Shown here: positions 42,419-51,056 of the stretch, piece after piece
Position numbering within the stretch: the stretch's first letter is position 1
Layout of the letters: every line of letters begins with the position of its first letter
Source of the DNA: Sphingomonas trueperi
GTDB taxonomy: Bacteria > Pseudomonadota > Alphaproteobacteria > Sphingomonadales > Sphingomonadaceae
Length of the DNA stretch: 64,000 nucleotides
NCBI RefSeq assembly: GCF_011927635.1
Contig: NZ_JAATJB010000008.1
Span: forward strand, 62,001 to 126,000
Reading direction: 5' to 3'
Notes under the pieces: model-generated
The model's database searches: none
What the model was told of the DNA's origin: nothing
The model's input: only the letters and a program-made list of their open reading frames with translations
Translations under genes and position numbers: made by a program

Positions 42419-44860
42419 GTGGCACGATCGATTTCCCGCGCGGCGCTGTTGGGTGCAACCGTTCTCGCAAGCTTCGGCGCGACCCGTGCGGCGGCACAGA
42501 CCGAAGGCGCAGGCACCGCTGCCGTCCAGCAGAGCGAGGATCAGGGCGGCACCAGCGGCAACGAGATCGTCGTCACCGGCAGCCGCCGCAGCGTGACCCT
42601 GCAGGACGCGCCGATCAACATCAGCGCGGTGTCGCAGGAGACGCTGCAGCGCCAGCGCGTCGACGATATCCGCGGGCTCGCCGCCTTCACCCCCGGCGTC
42701 ACCATCGTCGATACCGGCCCGGCCAGCTCGGGCAACGTCATCCTGCGCGGCCTGTCCTCGGGGGACACCAGCGCGACCGGCGCCAACGCCAATGACTCGG
42801 TCGGCATCTATCTCGGCGAAGTGCCGCTGTATCTCGATTTCAAGCTGATCGACATCGAGCGGGTGGAGACGCTGCTCGGGCCGCAGGGCACCTTGTACGG
42901 CCTCGGCACGCTGGCGGGCGCGGTGCGCTACATCCCCAACCGCCCGAACACGAGCCGTTTCTCGGTCGACCTTCACGGCCGCGGCTATGCCCAGTCGCAC
43001 AGCGACGATTTCGGCCGCATCGGCGACGTCACGGTCAACCTGCCGCTGATCGCCGACCATGTCGCGCTGCGCTCGGTCGTCGGCTATTACGACAATCCGG
43101 GCTTCATCGATTACGACTATCTGCTGCAGAAGCCCGGCATTTCCGATCCGCAGCCGGTGCGCGGCACCGCCGCCGCCGATGCCTCGCTCGGCACCCGCGC
43201 CGATTATGCGCAGAACTTCAAGCGCGCCGCCGACGTCAATTTCGAGCACACCTTCACCACGCGCAACACGCTGCTGCTCGAATATAACCCCAACGTGAAG
43301 GCGTTCCTGACCTACGCGCACCAGGATACCAAGACCAACGGCCGCCAGGCGAACGGCGCCGGGGTGCTCGGCACCGGCAACTATGTCGGCCCGTGGCGCT
43401 ATCTGGAGCCGTTCCACCGCGCGGCGGACCTGTTCTCGGCCGAGCTCAACATCAACCTGTTCAACGTGGTGAACCTGGTCAGCACCACCGCCTATACCGA
43501 ACAGAAAATCACCAATGTCGACGACAATACCGATCTGTTGCTCGACCTGAACTACGGGTACGAGGCGTTCCCGGCCTTCTCCTCCTTCGCCAACAACCAT
43601 CGCAAGTACAAGCAGCTCAACCAGGAGGTCCGGCTGGTCTCGTCGCATGGCGGGCCGGTGAACTGGGTGATCGGCGGCTTCTACAACCGGCTGAAGTATG
43701 CGAGCGATCGCCAGGAATACACGCCGGGCTTCGCCGCCTTCGCGGGCATCAACCGGCCCGACGACCTCGAATATATCTCCTTCGTCGACACCAAGACGGT
43801 GGAGAAGGCGGTGTATGGCGAGGCGACGCTGCACGCGACCTCGGCCTGGCAGGTCACCGGCGGCCTGCGCTACTTCAAGTACGACGCGACCGCGACCGGC
43901 GGTACCGACACCCCGCTGTTCGGCGGCGGCCTAACCCGCACGCCCTATCCGCTGATCCAGTTCGATCCCAGCCGGGTGCGCTCCGGCAGCACCGGCGACG
44001 ACGGCTTCGTGTGGAAGGCGAACACCTCGTACAAGTTCAGCCCCGACCTGCTCGCCTATGCCACCTACAGCACCGGCTACCGGATCGGCGGCGTCAACCG
44101 GGTCGCCCCTTGCGTGGTCCCGCTGCCGCCGGGGCAGAATGTCTGCGCGCTGCCCAACGAGCTCGCCTACAAGCCCGACAAGACGCGCAACATCGAGGTC
44201 GGCGTGCGCGCCTCGCTGTTCGACAAGCGCCTCCAGTTCACGCTCGATGCGTTCCGGGTGAAGTGGGACGACGTGCAGGTGCCGAGCCAGACGGTGAACG
44301 GCGCGGTGGGCATCACCACCAATGCGGGTGCGGCGGTCTCGAAGGGCATCGAATTCTCGGGCTCGTTCCGGATCGTGCCCCGGCTCACCCTGCAGGGCAC
44401 CTATGCCTATGTCGACGCGCATCTGAGCGAGGACTTCCCCGAGCTGGTCGTCAGCCAGGGCGTCCGCTACGACGCGAAGAACGGCGATCGGCTGCCGGGC
44501 TCGGCGAAGCATTCGGGCAGTGCGCAGCTGATCTACACCCAGCCGCTGCCCCAGGGCGGCGAGATCGAGGCGACCTGGGCGGCGACCTATACCGGCGACA
44601 TCTATTCGCGCGTCGGCCTGCGCGGCTTCGGCGAGGCGATCCCCGACTATATGACCCACCGCGCCTCCGTCACCTATCGCGACAAGACGTACGAGGTGAG
44701 CCTGTTCGCCGACAACATCTTCGACAAATACGCCTATACGTCGATCAGCAACGACATCAGCTCGTTCAACCAGACGCGCACCGGCGTGGTCGAGCGTTAT
44801 TATGCCCGATCGGTGCTGACCCCGCGGCGCGTCGGCATCGACTTCCGCATCCACTACTGA
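42419..44860 (+). CDS. TonB-dependent outer-membrane receptor, Sphingomonas-type
   Basis: An 813-residue receptor starting at GTG 42419 (AAGGGGG six bases before), which begins a 27-residue signal peptide (RAALLGATVLASFGATRAAAQ region). The frame is open upstream but lacks signal features. The plug has EIVVTGSRRSV, SVGIYLGEVPLYLDFKLIDI and ERVETLLGPQGTLYGLGTLAGAVR (shown in parts). The barrel runs to the C-terminal aromatic strand VGIDFRIHY. Such receptors import siderophores, vitamins, sugars or aromatics. The following ferredoxin gene suggests a substrate that is oxidised after uptake. Confidence 0.93.
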   Translation: MARSISRAALLGATVLASFGATRAAAQTEGAGTAAVQQSEDQGGTSGNEIVVTGSRRSVTLQDAPINISAVSQETLQRQRVDDIRGLAAFTPGVTIVDTGPASSGNVILRGLSSGDTSATGANANDSVGIYLGEVPLYLDFKLIDIERVETLLGPQGTLYGLGTLAGAVRYIPNRPNTSRFSVDLHGRGYAQSHSDDFGRIGDVTVNLPLIADHVALRSVVGYYDNPGFIDYDYLLQKPGISDPQPVRGTAAADASLGTRADYAQNFKRAADVNFEHTFTTRNTLLLEYNPNVKAFLTYAHQDTKTNGRQANGAGVLGTGNYVGPWRYLEPFHRAADLFSAELNINLFNVVNLVSTTAYTEQKITNVDDNTDLLLDLNYGYEAFPAFSSFANNHRKYKQLNQEVRLVSSHGGPVNWVIGGFYNRLKYASDRQEYTPGFAAFAGINRPDDLEYISFVDTKTVEKAVYGEATLHATSAWQVTGGLRYFKYDATATGGTDTPLFGGGLTRTPYPLIQFDPSRVRSGSTGDDGFVWKANTSYKFSPDLLAYATYSTGYRIGGVNRVAPCVVPLPPGQNVCALPNELAYKPDKTRNIEVGVRASLFDKRLQFTLDAFRVKWDDVQVPSQTVNGAVGITTNAGAAVSKGIEFSGSFRIVPRLTLQGTYAYVDAHLSEDFPELVVSQGVRYDAKNGDRLPGSAKHSGSAQLIYTQPLPQGGEIEATWAATYTGDIYSRVGLRGFGEAIPDYMTHRASVTYRDKTYEVSLFADNIFDKYAYTSISNDISSFNQTRTGVVERYYARSVLTPRRVGIDFRIHY

Positions 44861-44865
44861 CCGCC

Positions 44866-44928
44866 GCCGCCCCGCGGGGCGGCGCGCACCGACTTGCTCC
44901 CGCGGGAGGCGCCCCTCGCGCCTCCCGC
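44866..44928 (+). terminator. Two GC-rich hairpins between the TBDR and ferredoxin genes
   Basis: An 18-bp perfect palindrome (44866-44883, GCCGCCCCG/CGGGGCGGC) is followed by an 11-bp stem GCGGGAGGCGC / GCGCCTCCCGC (44902-44912 and 44918-44928) with a 5-base loop. Neither has a following T-run. They may attenuate the transcript so that ferredoxin is made at a lower level, or only stabilise the TBDR mRNA. Confidence 0.4.
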
Positions 44929-44951
44929 TCCCCTTCGTACAAGGTGAAGAC

Positions 44952-45272
44952 ATGCTGAAATTGCTGGTTACCCCGCCCGCCGGCGCCCAGACGGTCGTCG
45001 AGGCGCAGGAGGGGCTGAGCGTGATGGAGATCCTCCGCGACGCCGGGTTCGAATCGCTGCCGGCGTTCTGCGGCGGCTGCCTGTCGTGCGCGACCTGCCA
45101 CGTCTATGTCGACCCGGCCTTTGCCGCGCTTCTGCCGCCGATGTCCGACGACGAGGATGCGCTGCTCGACGGTGCCGAGCAGCGCCGGCCGACGTCGCGG
45201 CTTTCCTGCCAGATCGCCTTTGGCCCGGCGCTCGACGGCCTCACGGTGGAGATCGCGCCCGACCTGGGCTGA
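44952..45272 (+). CDS. [2Fe-2S] ferredoxin, adrenodoxin-like
   Basis: A 106-residue electron carrier. The cluster ligands are Cys in FCGGCLSCATCHVYVD (C-x5-C-x2-C) and a distal Cys in SRLSCQIAFGP. An extra Cys lies inside the first loop. The acidic middle (SDDEDALLDGAE) is typical of ferredoxins that dock to reductases and P450 or Rieske oxygenases. It is in the same direction as the TBDR, 91 bp apart, so they may share a transcript. No oxygenase is within view. Confidence 0.92.
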   Translation: MLKLLVTPPAGAQTVVEAQEGLSVMEILRDAGFESLPAFCGGCLSCATCHVYVDPAFAALLPPMSDDEDALLDGAEQRRPTSRLSCQIAFGPALDGLTVEIAPDLG

Positions 45273-45284
45273 CCGGAGTCCGCG

Positions 45285-46067
45285 TCAGGCGTCCATCGGC
45301 CCGAGATCGGCCTCGGCGATCATCGCGAGGCGGTGCGCCTGTACCTTGGCCGCCAGCTGCACGCGGATACCGTCCAGGGCGTCCGCGGGGATGGAGAGCC
45401 GGCCGAGGCTGCGGCGCACCGAGGCGCGATTCTTGTGGATCTTGAAGAACAGGATCTGGGTGATCGCTTCGTCCGCCGCCAGTCCGAACGCGGCCATCTC
45501 CGCGAACAGTCCCTCCTCAGCAGTCTGACGAACATAGGTGAACTGGAATCGGCCGATTTTCTGGCGCGTGCTGCGCTTGTTGAACAGCGCGATGAAGGGC
45601 GCCTTGCCGTTCATCTGGTAGAGCCCGTCGAGCACCGCGAGCACCGCCTGCGCGGCGCCGGCGATCGGCGCCAGGAACGCGGTGATCACGCCGGTGATGG
45701 CCTGGTGCACGTCGAGCCCGTCGCCCTTCACGTCGAGCTCGGCGGTGTCGCGCTGCTGTACCAGCCAGCCGAGCCGCATCATCCAGCGGAAATAGGCATC
45801 GAAGAACAGCATCGGATCGGCATCCTGGCCGACCTCCTGGAGCGCCATCAGCTGGGCGAACAGCGCGCTGTCCGAGATCGCCTGGCGAAACTGCGCTTCC
45901 ACGCCAGTCCCGAACGAGACGACATCGGCACCGATCACCAGCGACTGCTCCCTTGCCGGATCGAACTCGGGCAGCCCGCCGCCGGCCGGGGCGTCGGCGG
46001 CGAAGGCTTGCGCCGGCGGGAGATGGGCGGCGGCAATGGCTTCGCGCGCTTCGTGGATGGTCGGCAT
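45285..46067 (-). CDS. Unassigned 260-residue protein, third gene of the metallopeptidase cluster
   Basis: I do not recognise this family. Seen in the sequence: an Ala/Pro-rich start (about 1-40), an acidic-amphipathic middle with DPMLFFDAYFRWMMRLGWL, one Ala-rich hydrophobic stretch ITGVITAFLAPIAGAAQAVL (about 130-150) that could be a membrane-seeking or packed helix, and a conserved-looking end (GRFQFTYVRQTAEEGLFAEM; ITQILFFKIHKNRASVRRSL). It carries no Cys. No signal peptide is evident. It starts 20 bp after the MBL gene stop and is last in the three-gene operon, so it probably serves the same process. It could be an effector, substrate or partner. The sequence does not tell which. Confidence 0.8.
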   Translation of the reverse strand: MPTIHEAREAIAAAHLPPAQAFAADAPAGGGLPEFDPAREQSLVIGADVVSFGTGVEAQFRQAISDSALFAQLMALQEVGQDADPMLFFDAYFRWMMRLGWLVQQRDTAELDVKGDGLDVHQAITGVITAFLAPIAGAAQAVLAVLDGLYQMNGKAPFIALFNKRSTRQKIGRFQFTYVRQTAEEGLFAEMAAFGLAADEAITQILFFKIHKNRASVRRSLGRLSIPADALDGIRVQLAAKVQAHRLAMIAEADLGPMDA

Positions 46068-46087
46068 CGAATCTCCCCTTCTGGTCG

Positions 46088-47629
46088 TCAGAGCACGCGA
46101 TATTCGAGATACAGGTCGGTTTCGGTGATCCGGGCCAGGAAATCGGCATCGACGTCCGCCAGCTCGGGATCGGCGGCGCGCGACGCGGCGTCATAGTGGC
46201 GGTCATTGCGCAGGATGCGGTCCCTGGTGCGCGCGCGCAGCGCCGCCTTCACCCGCGGATTGGGCATCTGCCAGCCGCTGCTGCCCTGCCTCTTGCCGAA
46301 TTCCTCGTCGGTCGGCACCGCCGCGACCAGATCGTCGCGCGTCATCATCGCCAGGCCTTTCTCGTCCAGCGTGGCATTGTGGCTGCCGTGATGCCCCACC
46401 TTGTAGAAGCGGGTGCGGTTGAGGATTTGCTCGGCGCTGTGCTCGGTGCCGGTCTCGTCGCGATAGGATTGTTCGTGCCACGACAGCCAGTTGCCCACCT
46501 GCGCATCGGCGGCGAAGACCATCGAGGTGCCGTCGGGCAGGTCGAAGGCGAGCGCCAGGCTGGTATTGTTGGTGTCGCTGTCGAGCTTGAGCGCGAGCGG
46601 ATCGGCGATGCCCAGCCAGTCGGCGTCGATCCTGCGGCGCGCGTTCATCTTGTACAGCGCCGGGTCGCTCTTCTGCGTGCTTTCGTTGCCGAAATAGCGC
46701 GCGGCGAGCCAGGCGGCGTCGTCGGAGTCCAGCGTGCCCTGCTCGACGTCCGCCACGGGGAGCGTGCGATATTGCGGCGCAAACGGCGTGTCGGTGCCGC
46801 TACCGAGATCGCCCCCTTGCGCGAAGCGCAGGATCGCGTCGCTCAGTTGCAGGTCGGTGAGATAGGTTTCCTGCGCCTTGCCCGACGAGGGCTTGTCCTT
46901 GAACAGGAATTCCTCGTCCCGCGGCGGCCCCAGCACATAGGCGCGCAACGCCGGCCCGCCGGGCTTCGCCGCCGGGGTGGGCAGCACCGTGCCGGGCTCG
47001 AGGAACTGGGGCGGGGCCTTCGACTTGCCCTTGAGCGCGGCCATGATCTCGCGGCCCTGCAGGCGCTTGGCGCCGTTGCTCGCCGCCCCGCGAAAGCCCT
47101 GCAGCCCCACCGTCTGCGCTGCGGCGGCCGCGGCGGGCGAGGCGGGGTCCTGGGTGATCCGCTCGGCCAGCGCGCTCAGCGCCGCGCCGGTCTTGTCGAA
47201 GCGTTCGCGCAGCCGCTGGACCTGGGGATCGCCCTCCTTCTCGGTCCAGCCCATCCACAGATGGGCGATCTCCAGCGTCTCCGCGCCCGTCTCGGGATGG
47301 GCCGCGCCGAGAAACACGTCGCGCGCCTGCGAGAAGCCGGAGATGTGATCCCAATGCTCGTGCGTCACCACCAGCAGGTCGAGCACGCCGCCGCTGGTCT
47401 GCACGATATCGGCCGCGATCGTCTTCATCCGCGCATCGGCATCGGCGCTGCCGAGCAGCAGCCCGCAATCGATCAGGATGTGCGAGGCCTGGTCGCCCTC
47501 GGCGAGTCGGAGCAGGAAACAGTCGCCGAGCATGCCCTTGTACGCGGCGTCGGGCGAGAGCGCCCGGTACATGCGGACATAGACCTGGAGCGGCGCGGTG
47601 GCGGCGGTTGCGGTTGCGGTGCTGGCCAT
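46088..47629 (-). CDS. ComEC/Rec2-like metallo-beta-lactamase-fold hydrolase
   Basis: A 513-residue protein with the MBL metal site THEHWDHISG (His90, His92, Asp94, His95), an early DCFLLRL/HILIDCG core (about 35-58) and the late YKVGHHGSHNATL motif, the form seen in ComEC-type and related nuclease-like MBL proteins. A long insert (about 105-380) holds Lys/Gln-rich and variable parts. No signal peptide is visible. The start (ATG 47629) shares its base with the stop of the metallopeptidase gene, so the two are coupled. The family includes nucleases and phosphodiesterases, so a nucleic acid or cyclic-nucleotide substrate is possible but not shown. Confidence 0.82.
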   Translation of the reverse strand: MASTATATAATAPLQVYVRMYRALSPDAAYKGMLGDCFLLRLAEGDQASHILIDCGLLLGSADADARMKTIAADIVQTSGGVLDLLVVTHEHWDHISGFSQARDVFLGAAHPETGAETLEIAHLWMGWTEKEGDPQVQRLRERFDKTGAALSALAERITQDPASPAAAAAAQTVGLQGFRGAASNGAKRLQGREIMAALKGKSKAPPQFLEPGTVLPTPAAKPGGPALRAYVLGPPRDEEFLFKDKPSSGKAQETYLTDLQLSDAILRFAQGGDLGSGTDTPFAPQYRTLPVADVEQGTLDSDDAAWLAARYFGNESTQKSDPALYKMNARRRIDADWLGIADPLALKLDSDTNNTSLALAFDLPDGTSMVFAADAQVGNWLSWHEQSYRDETGTEHSAEQILNRTRFYKVGHHGSHNATLDEKGLAMMTRDDLVAAVPTDEEFGKRQGSSGWQMPNPRVKAALRARTRDRILRNDRHYDAASRAADPELADVDADFLARITETDLYLEYRVL

Positions 47630-49785
47630 CACGACCCCCGATGGATGAAGGCGAAGGGTTCGCGCGGGTTGCCGGTGACGGCGGCGGTCGCGGCGATCAT
47701 GTCGCCGCTGCGGAAGGCGCGTTCGCGCGCCAGCCGGGCGTCGTCGTCGATGCGCTTGCGCAGCACGCGCAGCAGCCGTCCGTCGCGCAGGTCGATGTGC
47801 AGCGTCGCGCCCCCGCGGAACCAGAAGTCCGGGGTCTTCCAGCGCAGCGCGCCGATCACGCCCTTGTCGCCCGAATCGGCGGCCTTCTGTTCCTCGGGAT
47901 CGAAATAGGCGCGGCGGCGCTGGACGATCTGCGCGATCAGCATGTGCATCTCGGACCCGTCGGGCCCCGTGCGCCGCGAGATCCGGGCCGAGTGGACTTC
48001 GACATTGGGCACCGCACCGGGATCGGTCCCGCCGGAGATCGAACGCAGCGCGGCGGGAGCGTTCACGTCCGCCACCCGGGCGCAGGCCGGGGTCAGCTTC
48101 ACGCCCAGCAGCCGCTCCCAATCGTGGCGATCGGTGGTGCACTGTTCGAGCCATTGGTGGATTGCGCGCTGGTTTTGGGTGACCACCCGCATCGCCAGGT
48201 CGCGCAGGTTGCGACCCCCGGCCGGGCCGGAGCGATAGTCCCGCCGCGTATAGGTGACCTTGCCGCTGCTGGCTTGCTCCTCGCTCTCCGCGCTGCGCTC
48301 CCCAAGGCCATCGTCCGCCTGATCGAACGCGACGTCGAACTGAAGCCGCTTGAGCATGTCGGCGAACCACCAGGCGAGCGCGTCGTCCGGATCCATTCTC
48401 GCCTGGGGCGGGGCCTCGCCCTCCGGCGTGCCGTTGGCGCGCGCTATCAGGGCCGGATATTCCTCGGGGCGCGGCGAGTCCCACAACAGGCTGTCCGGCG
48501 CCATCGAGATGCAGCCGGGAACGGTGATGCCCCAGCGCTTGAACGCCTCGACGAAGGCGACGCGGTAGTGGAGCGGATCGTCGCGGACGAGATCGGTGTC
48601 GGCGGTGATGATCGCGCGCAGATATTCGCCGAAGGTCATGCCGATCGGCGGCAGATAGTCTAGCGCGCGCACGCACATCCGCAGCACCTGGTCGGCAGCC
48701 TTGGCCGCTTCCTGCGTCAGCCGCCCGACGAGATCGGGGCTGAGGCCGTTGCCCGGTACCAGGCCGGGGCGGGCGAGCCGCAGCAGGTCTTCGCTGCGCC
48801 GCTCGTAGATGGTGACGAACGCATCGAACACCGCCGCGACCAGGAACCCGCCCCGCGCATGCGGCTCGGTCGTCTCGCGCAGCTTGGCGATGGCGGCGGC
48901 GATGCTCTCGGCCGAACCCTGGTGCGTCCGGGCGCGATCGCCCAGCGCCTCCAGCGCGTAGCGGAGCGACTTGCTGCGCCCGATCGCGCGGCCGAACTGC
49001 TCGCCCAGCCCGGTCAGCAGCCCCGGCTCCCGCAGCGAGCCGTGGCTGGCGGCGAGCAGCTGGCGCACCACCGGCGCCATCGAGAAATGCTGGAGCAGCG
49101 CGACGATGTCGGCAAAGCCTTCGTGGAAGGCGCGGGCGTCGACATGGCTCGGGTCGATCGAGCGCTGGCGCATGCCGTGGAGGATCGCATGCGTGGTCTC
49201 GTGCGCGATCACGTCCTGCGACAGGCAGGTGAACACCCAGCTTGCCTGCACGTCGGCGGCGCTTTCCGGTGGCTTGAAATAGCCGAACAGCAGCGCGCGC
49301 TTGTCCGGGCTGTAATAGGCATTGGCCTCGCGCAGCGCGTGCGGATAGATCCGCAGCCGCCGGGTGAAGTTGCGCTCGATCGCGCCCGGCGGCAGCTCTG
49401 CTGACGAAAGCCTTTCGTCGCGGGCCCACAGCACCACGCGGCCCAGCGCGCGCTCGAAAGCCCGGATCGTCCGCATCACGACCGCGAACACCATCTGCTG
49501 GTGGAATTGCGGGCGCCCCTCGGAGGGCTCCAGCCCGCCGTCGCGCAGCCAGGGGTCATCGAGATCGACCGGCGCGTAGAACAGTCCGGCGGCCGGATCG
49601 ATGTCGATCACCTCGACATAATCGTTGACCGGGCCCTTTTCGAGCGGCGCCTCCCAGCGCTGTTCCCACGGCAGCTCGATGACATAGTCGTTGGCCATCG
49701 CCGTGGCGAGCGTGACCGAGGCCTGGGGATCGAAGGCATAGACCTTCAACCGCCGCACGGCCGGCTTCGGATAATTGGTACTCAC
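47629..49785 (-). CDS. Gluzincin-like metallopeptidase, first gene of the cluster
   Basis: A 718-residue protein with a zinc-protease active site, DVIAHETTHAILHGM (HETTH at 195-199), and the downstream FHEGFADIVALL, where Glu222 would be the third ligand. This HExxH + E layout is that of thermolysin-like gluzincins. The N-terminal about 190 residues and the long C-terminal half have no motif I can name. No signal peptide or transmembrane helix is seen, so it is likely cytosolic. The start is a GTG with AGAGG four bases before it. The frame is open a further 30 codons, but that stretch is poor. It is followed by an MBL-fold gene and an unassigned gene in one operon. The substrate is unknown. 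Confidence 0.82.
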   Translation of the reverse strand: MSTNYPKPAVRRLKVYAFDPQASVTLATAMANDYVIELPWEQRWEAPLEKGPVNDYVEVIDIDPAAGLFYAPVDLDDPWLRDGGLEPSEGRPQFHQQMVFAVVMRTIRAFERALGRVVLWARDERLSSAELPPGAIERNFTRRLRIYPHALREANAYYSPDKRALLFGYFKPPESAADVQASWVFTCLSQDVIAHETTHAILHGMRQRSIDPSHVDARAFHEGFADIVALLQHFSMAPVVRQLLAASHGSLREPGLLTGLGEQFGRAIGRSKSLRYALEALGDRARTHQGSAESIAAAIAKLRETTEPHARGGFLVAAVFDAFVTIYERRSEDLLRLARPGLVPGNGLSPDLVGRLTQEAAKAADQVLRMCVRALDYLPPIGMTFGEYLRAIITADTDLVRDDPLHYRVAFVEAFKRWGITVPGCISMAPDSLLWDSPRPEEYPALIARANGTPEGEAPPQARMDPDDALAWWFADMLKRLQFDVAFDQADDGLGERSAESEEQASSGKVTYTRRDYRSGPAGGRNLRDLAMRVVTQNQRAIHQWLEQCTTDRHDWERLLGVKLTPACARVADVNAPAALRSISGGTDPGAVPNVEVHSARISRRTGPDGSEMHMLIAQIVQRRRAYFDPEEQKAADSGDKGVIGALRWKTPDFWFRGGATLHIDLRDGRLLRVLRKRIDDDARLARERAFRSGDMIAATAAVTGNPREPFAFIHRGS

Positions 49786-49969
49786 ACGCCTCTCCCCCTC
49801 GAGAGCAGTGTTTTGCGACCCAGCGATGAAGTTCTTATGTGCGACCGGCACGTCGTCCCCCGGAAGATGGGCCACCCGGCAAGGCGGCGATCCGGACGAG
49901 GTTCGACTCCCTATCGCTGCGATAGCAGGTCAGCGTGACGATGATAAGCGCGCAATCGTCGCCGCAGCC

Positions 49970-50419
49970 TCAGCCGCGCACGTCCTCCTGGACCATGTCG
50001 ATCTCGCGCACCCCGCGCAGGCGGCGGGCGTTGCTCACCAGCTCGCGCAGCTTCTCGCGGCGTTCGCGGGCATATTCGACGTCGCGGATCACCAGCGGGC
50101 CGCCGCGAGTCGTCTCGTCCGACGAGGTGATGGTGAGCGTCCCGATGCCCGAGATCTGGTTGACGATCGAATAGTCGAGCCGCACGTCCTTCACCCGGTA
50201 CAGCTCGATCTCGTCGATCGATTTGCGGACGATGCCGCGATAGAGGACGATCCGGTCTTCGGTAACCTCGTACAGCGTCGCCTTGTTGGCGATCCAGCGA
50301 ACCGCGAGAATGACGAAGCCCACGCCGACCAGGCACAGCGCCACGGTCGCCCAGCCGGCAAACGAGCCCTTGAGCCATCCGGCGGTGGAGGATTGGAAGC
50401 GGTCGATCAGCTGCGCCAT
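49970..50419 (-). CDS. Membrane-anchored PH-domain protein (bPH2-like)
   Basis: A 149-residue protein with an N-terminal transmembrane helix (about 22-43, WATVALCLVGVGFVILAV), followed by a bacterial pleckstrin-homology-like domain: YEVTEDRIVLYRGIVRKSID, then ELYRVKDVRLDYSIVNQISG. A charged helix ends it (RERREKLRELV). Proteins of this plan bind membranes or stress-related partners. The specific role is unknown. The gene follows the EF-hand gene by 42 bp on the same strand. Confidence 0.8.
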   Translation of the reverse strand: MAQLIDRFQSSTAGWLKGSFAGWATVALCLVGVGFVILAVRWIANKATLYEVTEDRIVLYRGIVRKSIDEIELYRVKDVRLDYSIVNQISGIGTLTITSSDETTRGGPLVIRDVEYARERREKLRELVSNARRLRGVREIDMVQEDVRG

Positions 50420-50461
50420 GCCGCCATCATAGCCGGGCCGGCGGCCGCCGCAACGGGGATG

Positions 50462-50926
50462 TCAGCCTGCCACGGGGGTGAGGAACCGGACCATCTCCTC
50501 GCGGCTGATCTTGTCGTCACGGTTCGTATCCGCCCCGATGAAGCTGCGGTCGATCCACGCCTTCGCCTCCGGCTTTTCAGGCTTGAAGTCGGGGTCCTTG
50601 GCGGTGCGCAGCGCAATTAGCCAGCTGCCATATTCGGTCTTGTCGAGCGCGCCGTCGCCATTGGCGTCGTAGCGGGCGAACTGCGCGTCTGCCGGCAGCT
50701 TGGCCGGGTCGGGCCGGGGCGTGGGCTGCGCAGTCTCGGCGGCGGGGGGCGGGGCGCCAGGCGCGTCGGCGCCTTGCAGCGGCTGGTCGGCGGGGGTGGG
50801 CTGGGTGCCCGGCATCGCCTGGTTGGCGGAGGCGGAGGGTTGGCCATGCTGCGCGGGTTGCGCGGGGGTCTGCTGCGCCGGGGCGGTGACCTGCAGGGTG
50901 GCGGCGAGCAACAACGGCGTCAGCAT
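50462..50926 (-). CDS. Secreted EF-hand protein with Pro/Gln-rich linker
   Basis: A 154-residue protein. A short signal-like start (MLTPLLLAATLQVTAPAQ) is followed by a low-complexity Pro/Ala/Gln linker (about 18-75). The end has two EF-hand loops, DANGDGALDKTE and DTNRDDKISREE, each with the expected acidic calcium ligands. GAGGAG lies about 10 bases before the ATG. Such periplasmic calcium-binding proteins are frequent in Sphingomonas and of unknown partner. It diverges from purB. Confidence 0.85.
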   Translation of the reverse strand: MLTPLLLAATLQVTAPAQQTPAQPAQHGQPSASANQAMPGTQPTPADQPLQGADAPGAPPPAAETAQPTPRPDPAKLPADAQFARYDANGDGALDKTEYGSWLIALRTAKDPDFKPEKPEAKAWIDRSFIGADTNRDDKISREEMVRFLTPVAG

Positions 50927-51056
50927 TCGGTGATCTCCTCGCGTCGGACAACGGCCGGGGCGTCGGTTCGGTTGCCGCTGTGGCCGGTTCTTGCTAGGCG
51001 CGGCGGCGACCCGCCCGGGCCTGCCGGGCACTCCCATTCCGCACAGAAGGAACGCC

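Noticed and set aside
46088-49429. Minus-strand frame joining the MBL gene with an upstream Arg-rich extension (over 1,100 codons)
   Set aside because: The upstream 600 codons overlap the metallopeptidase gene in another frame and are Arg/Ala-rich noise. The MBL protein starts at 47629, where its fold begins.
49895-49925. GGTTCGACTCC word and CTATCGC-T-GCGATAG hairpin, resembling a tRNA T-arm and acceptor end
   Set aside because: The T-stem has two mismatches in five pairs, the acceptor arm does not pair with any seven bases at a proper distance, and no D-arm or anticodon arm can be drawn. Not a tRNA. A decayed fragment cannot be excluded.
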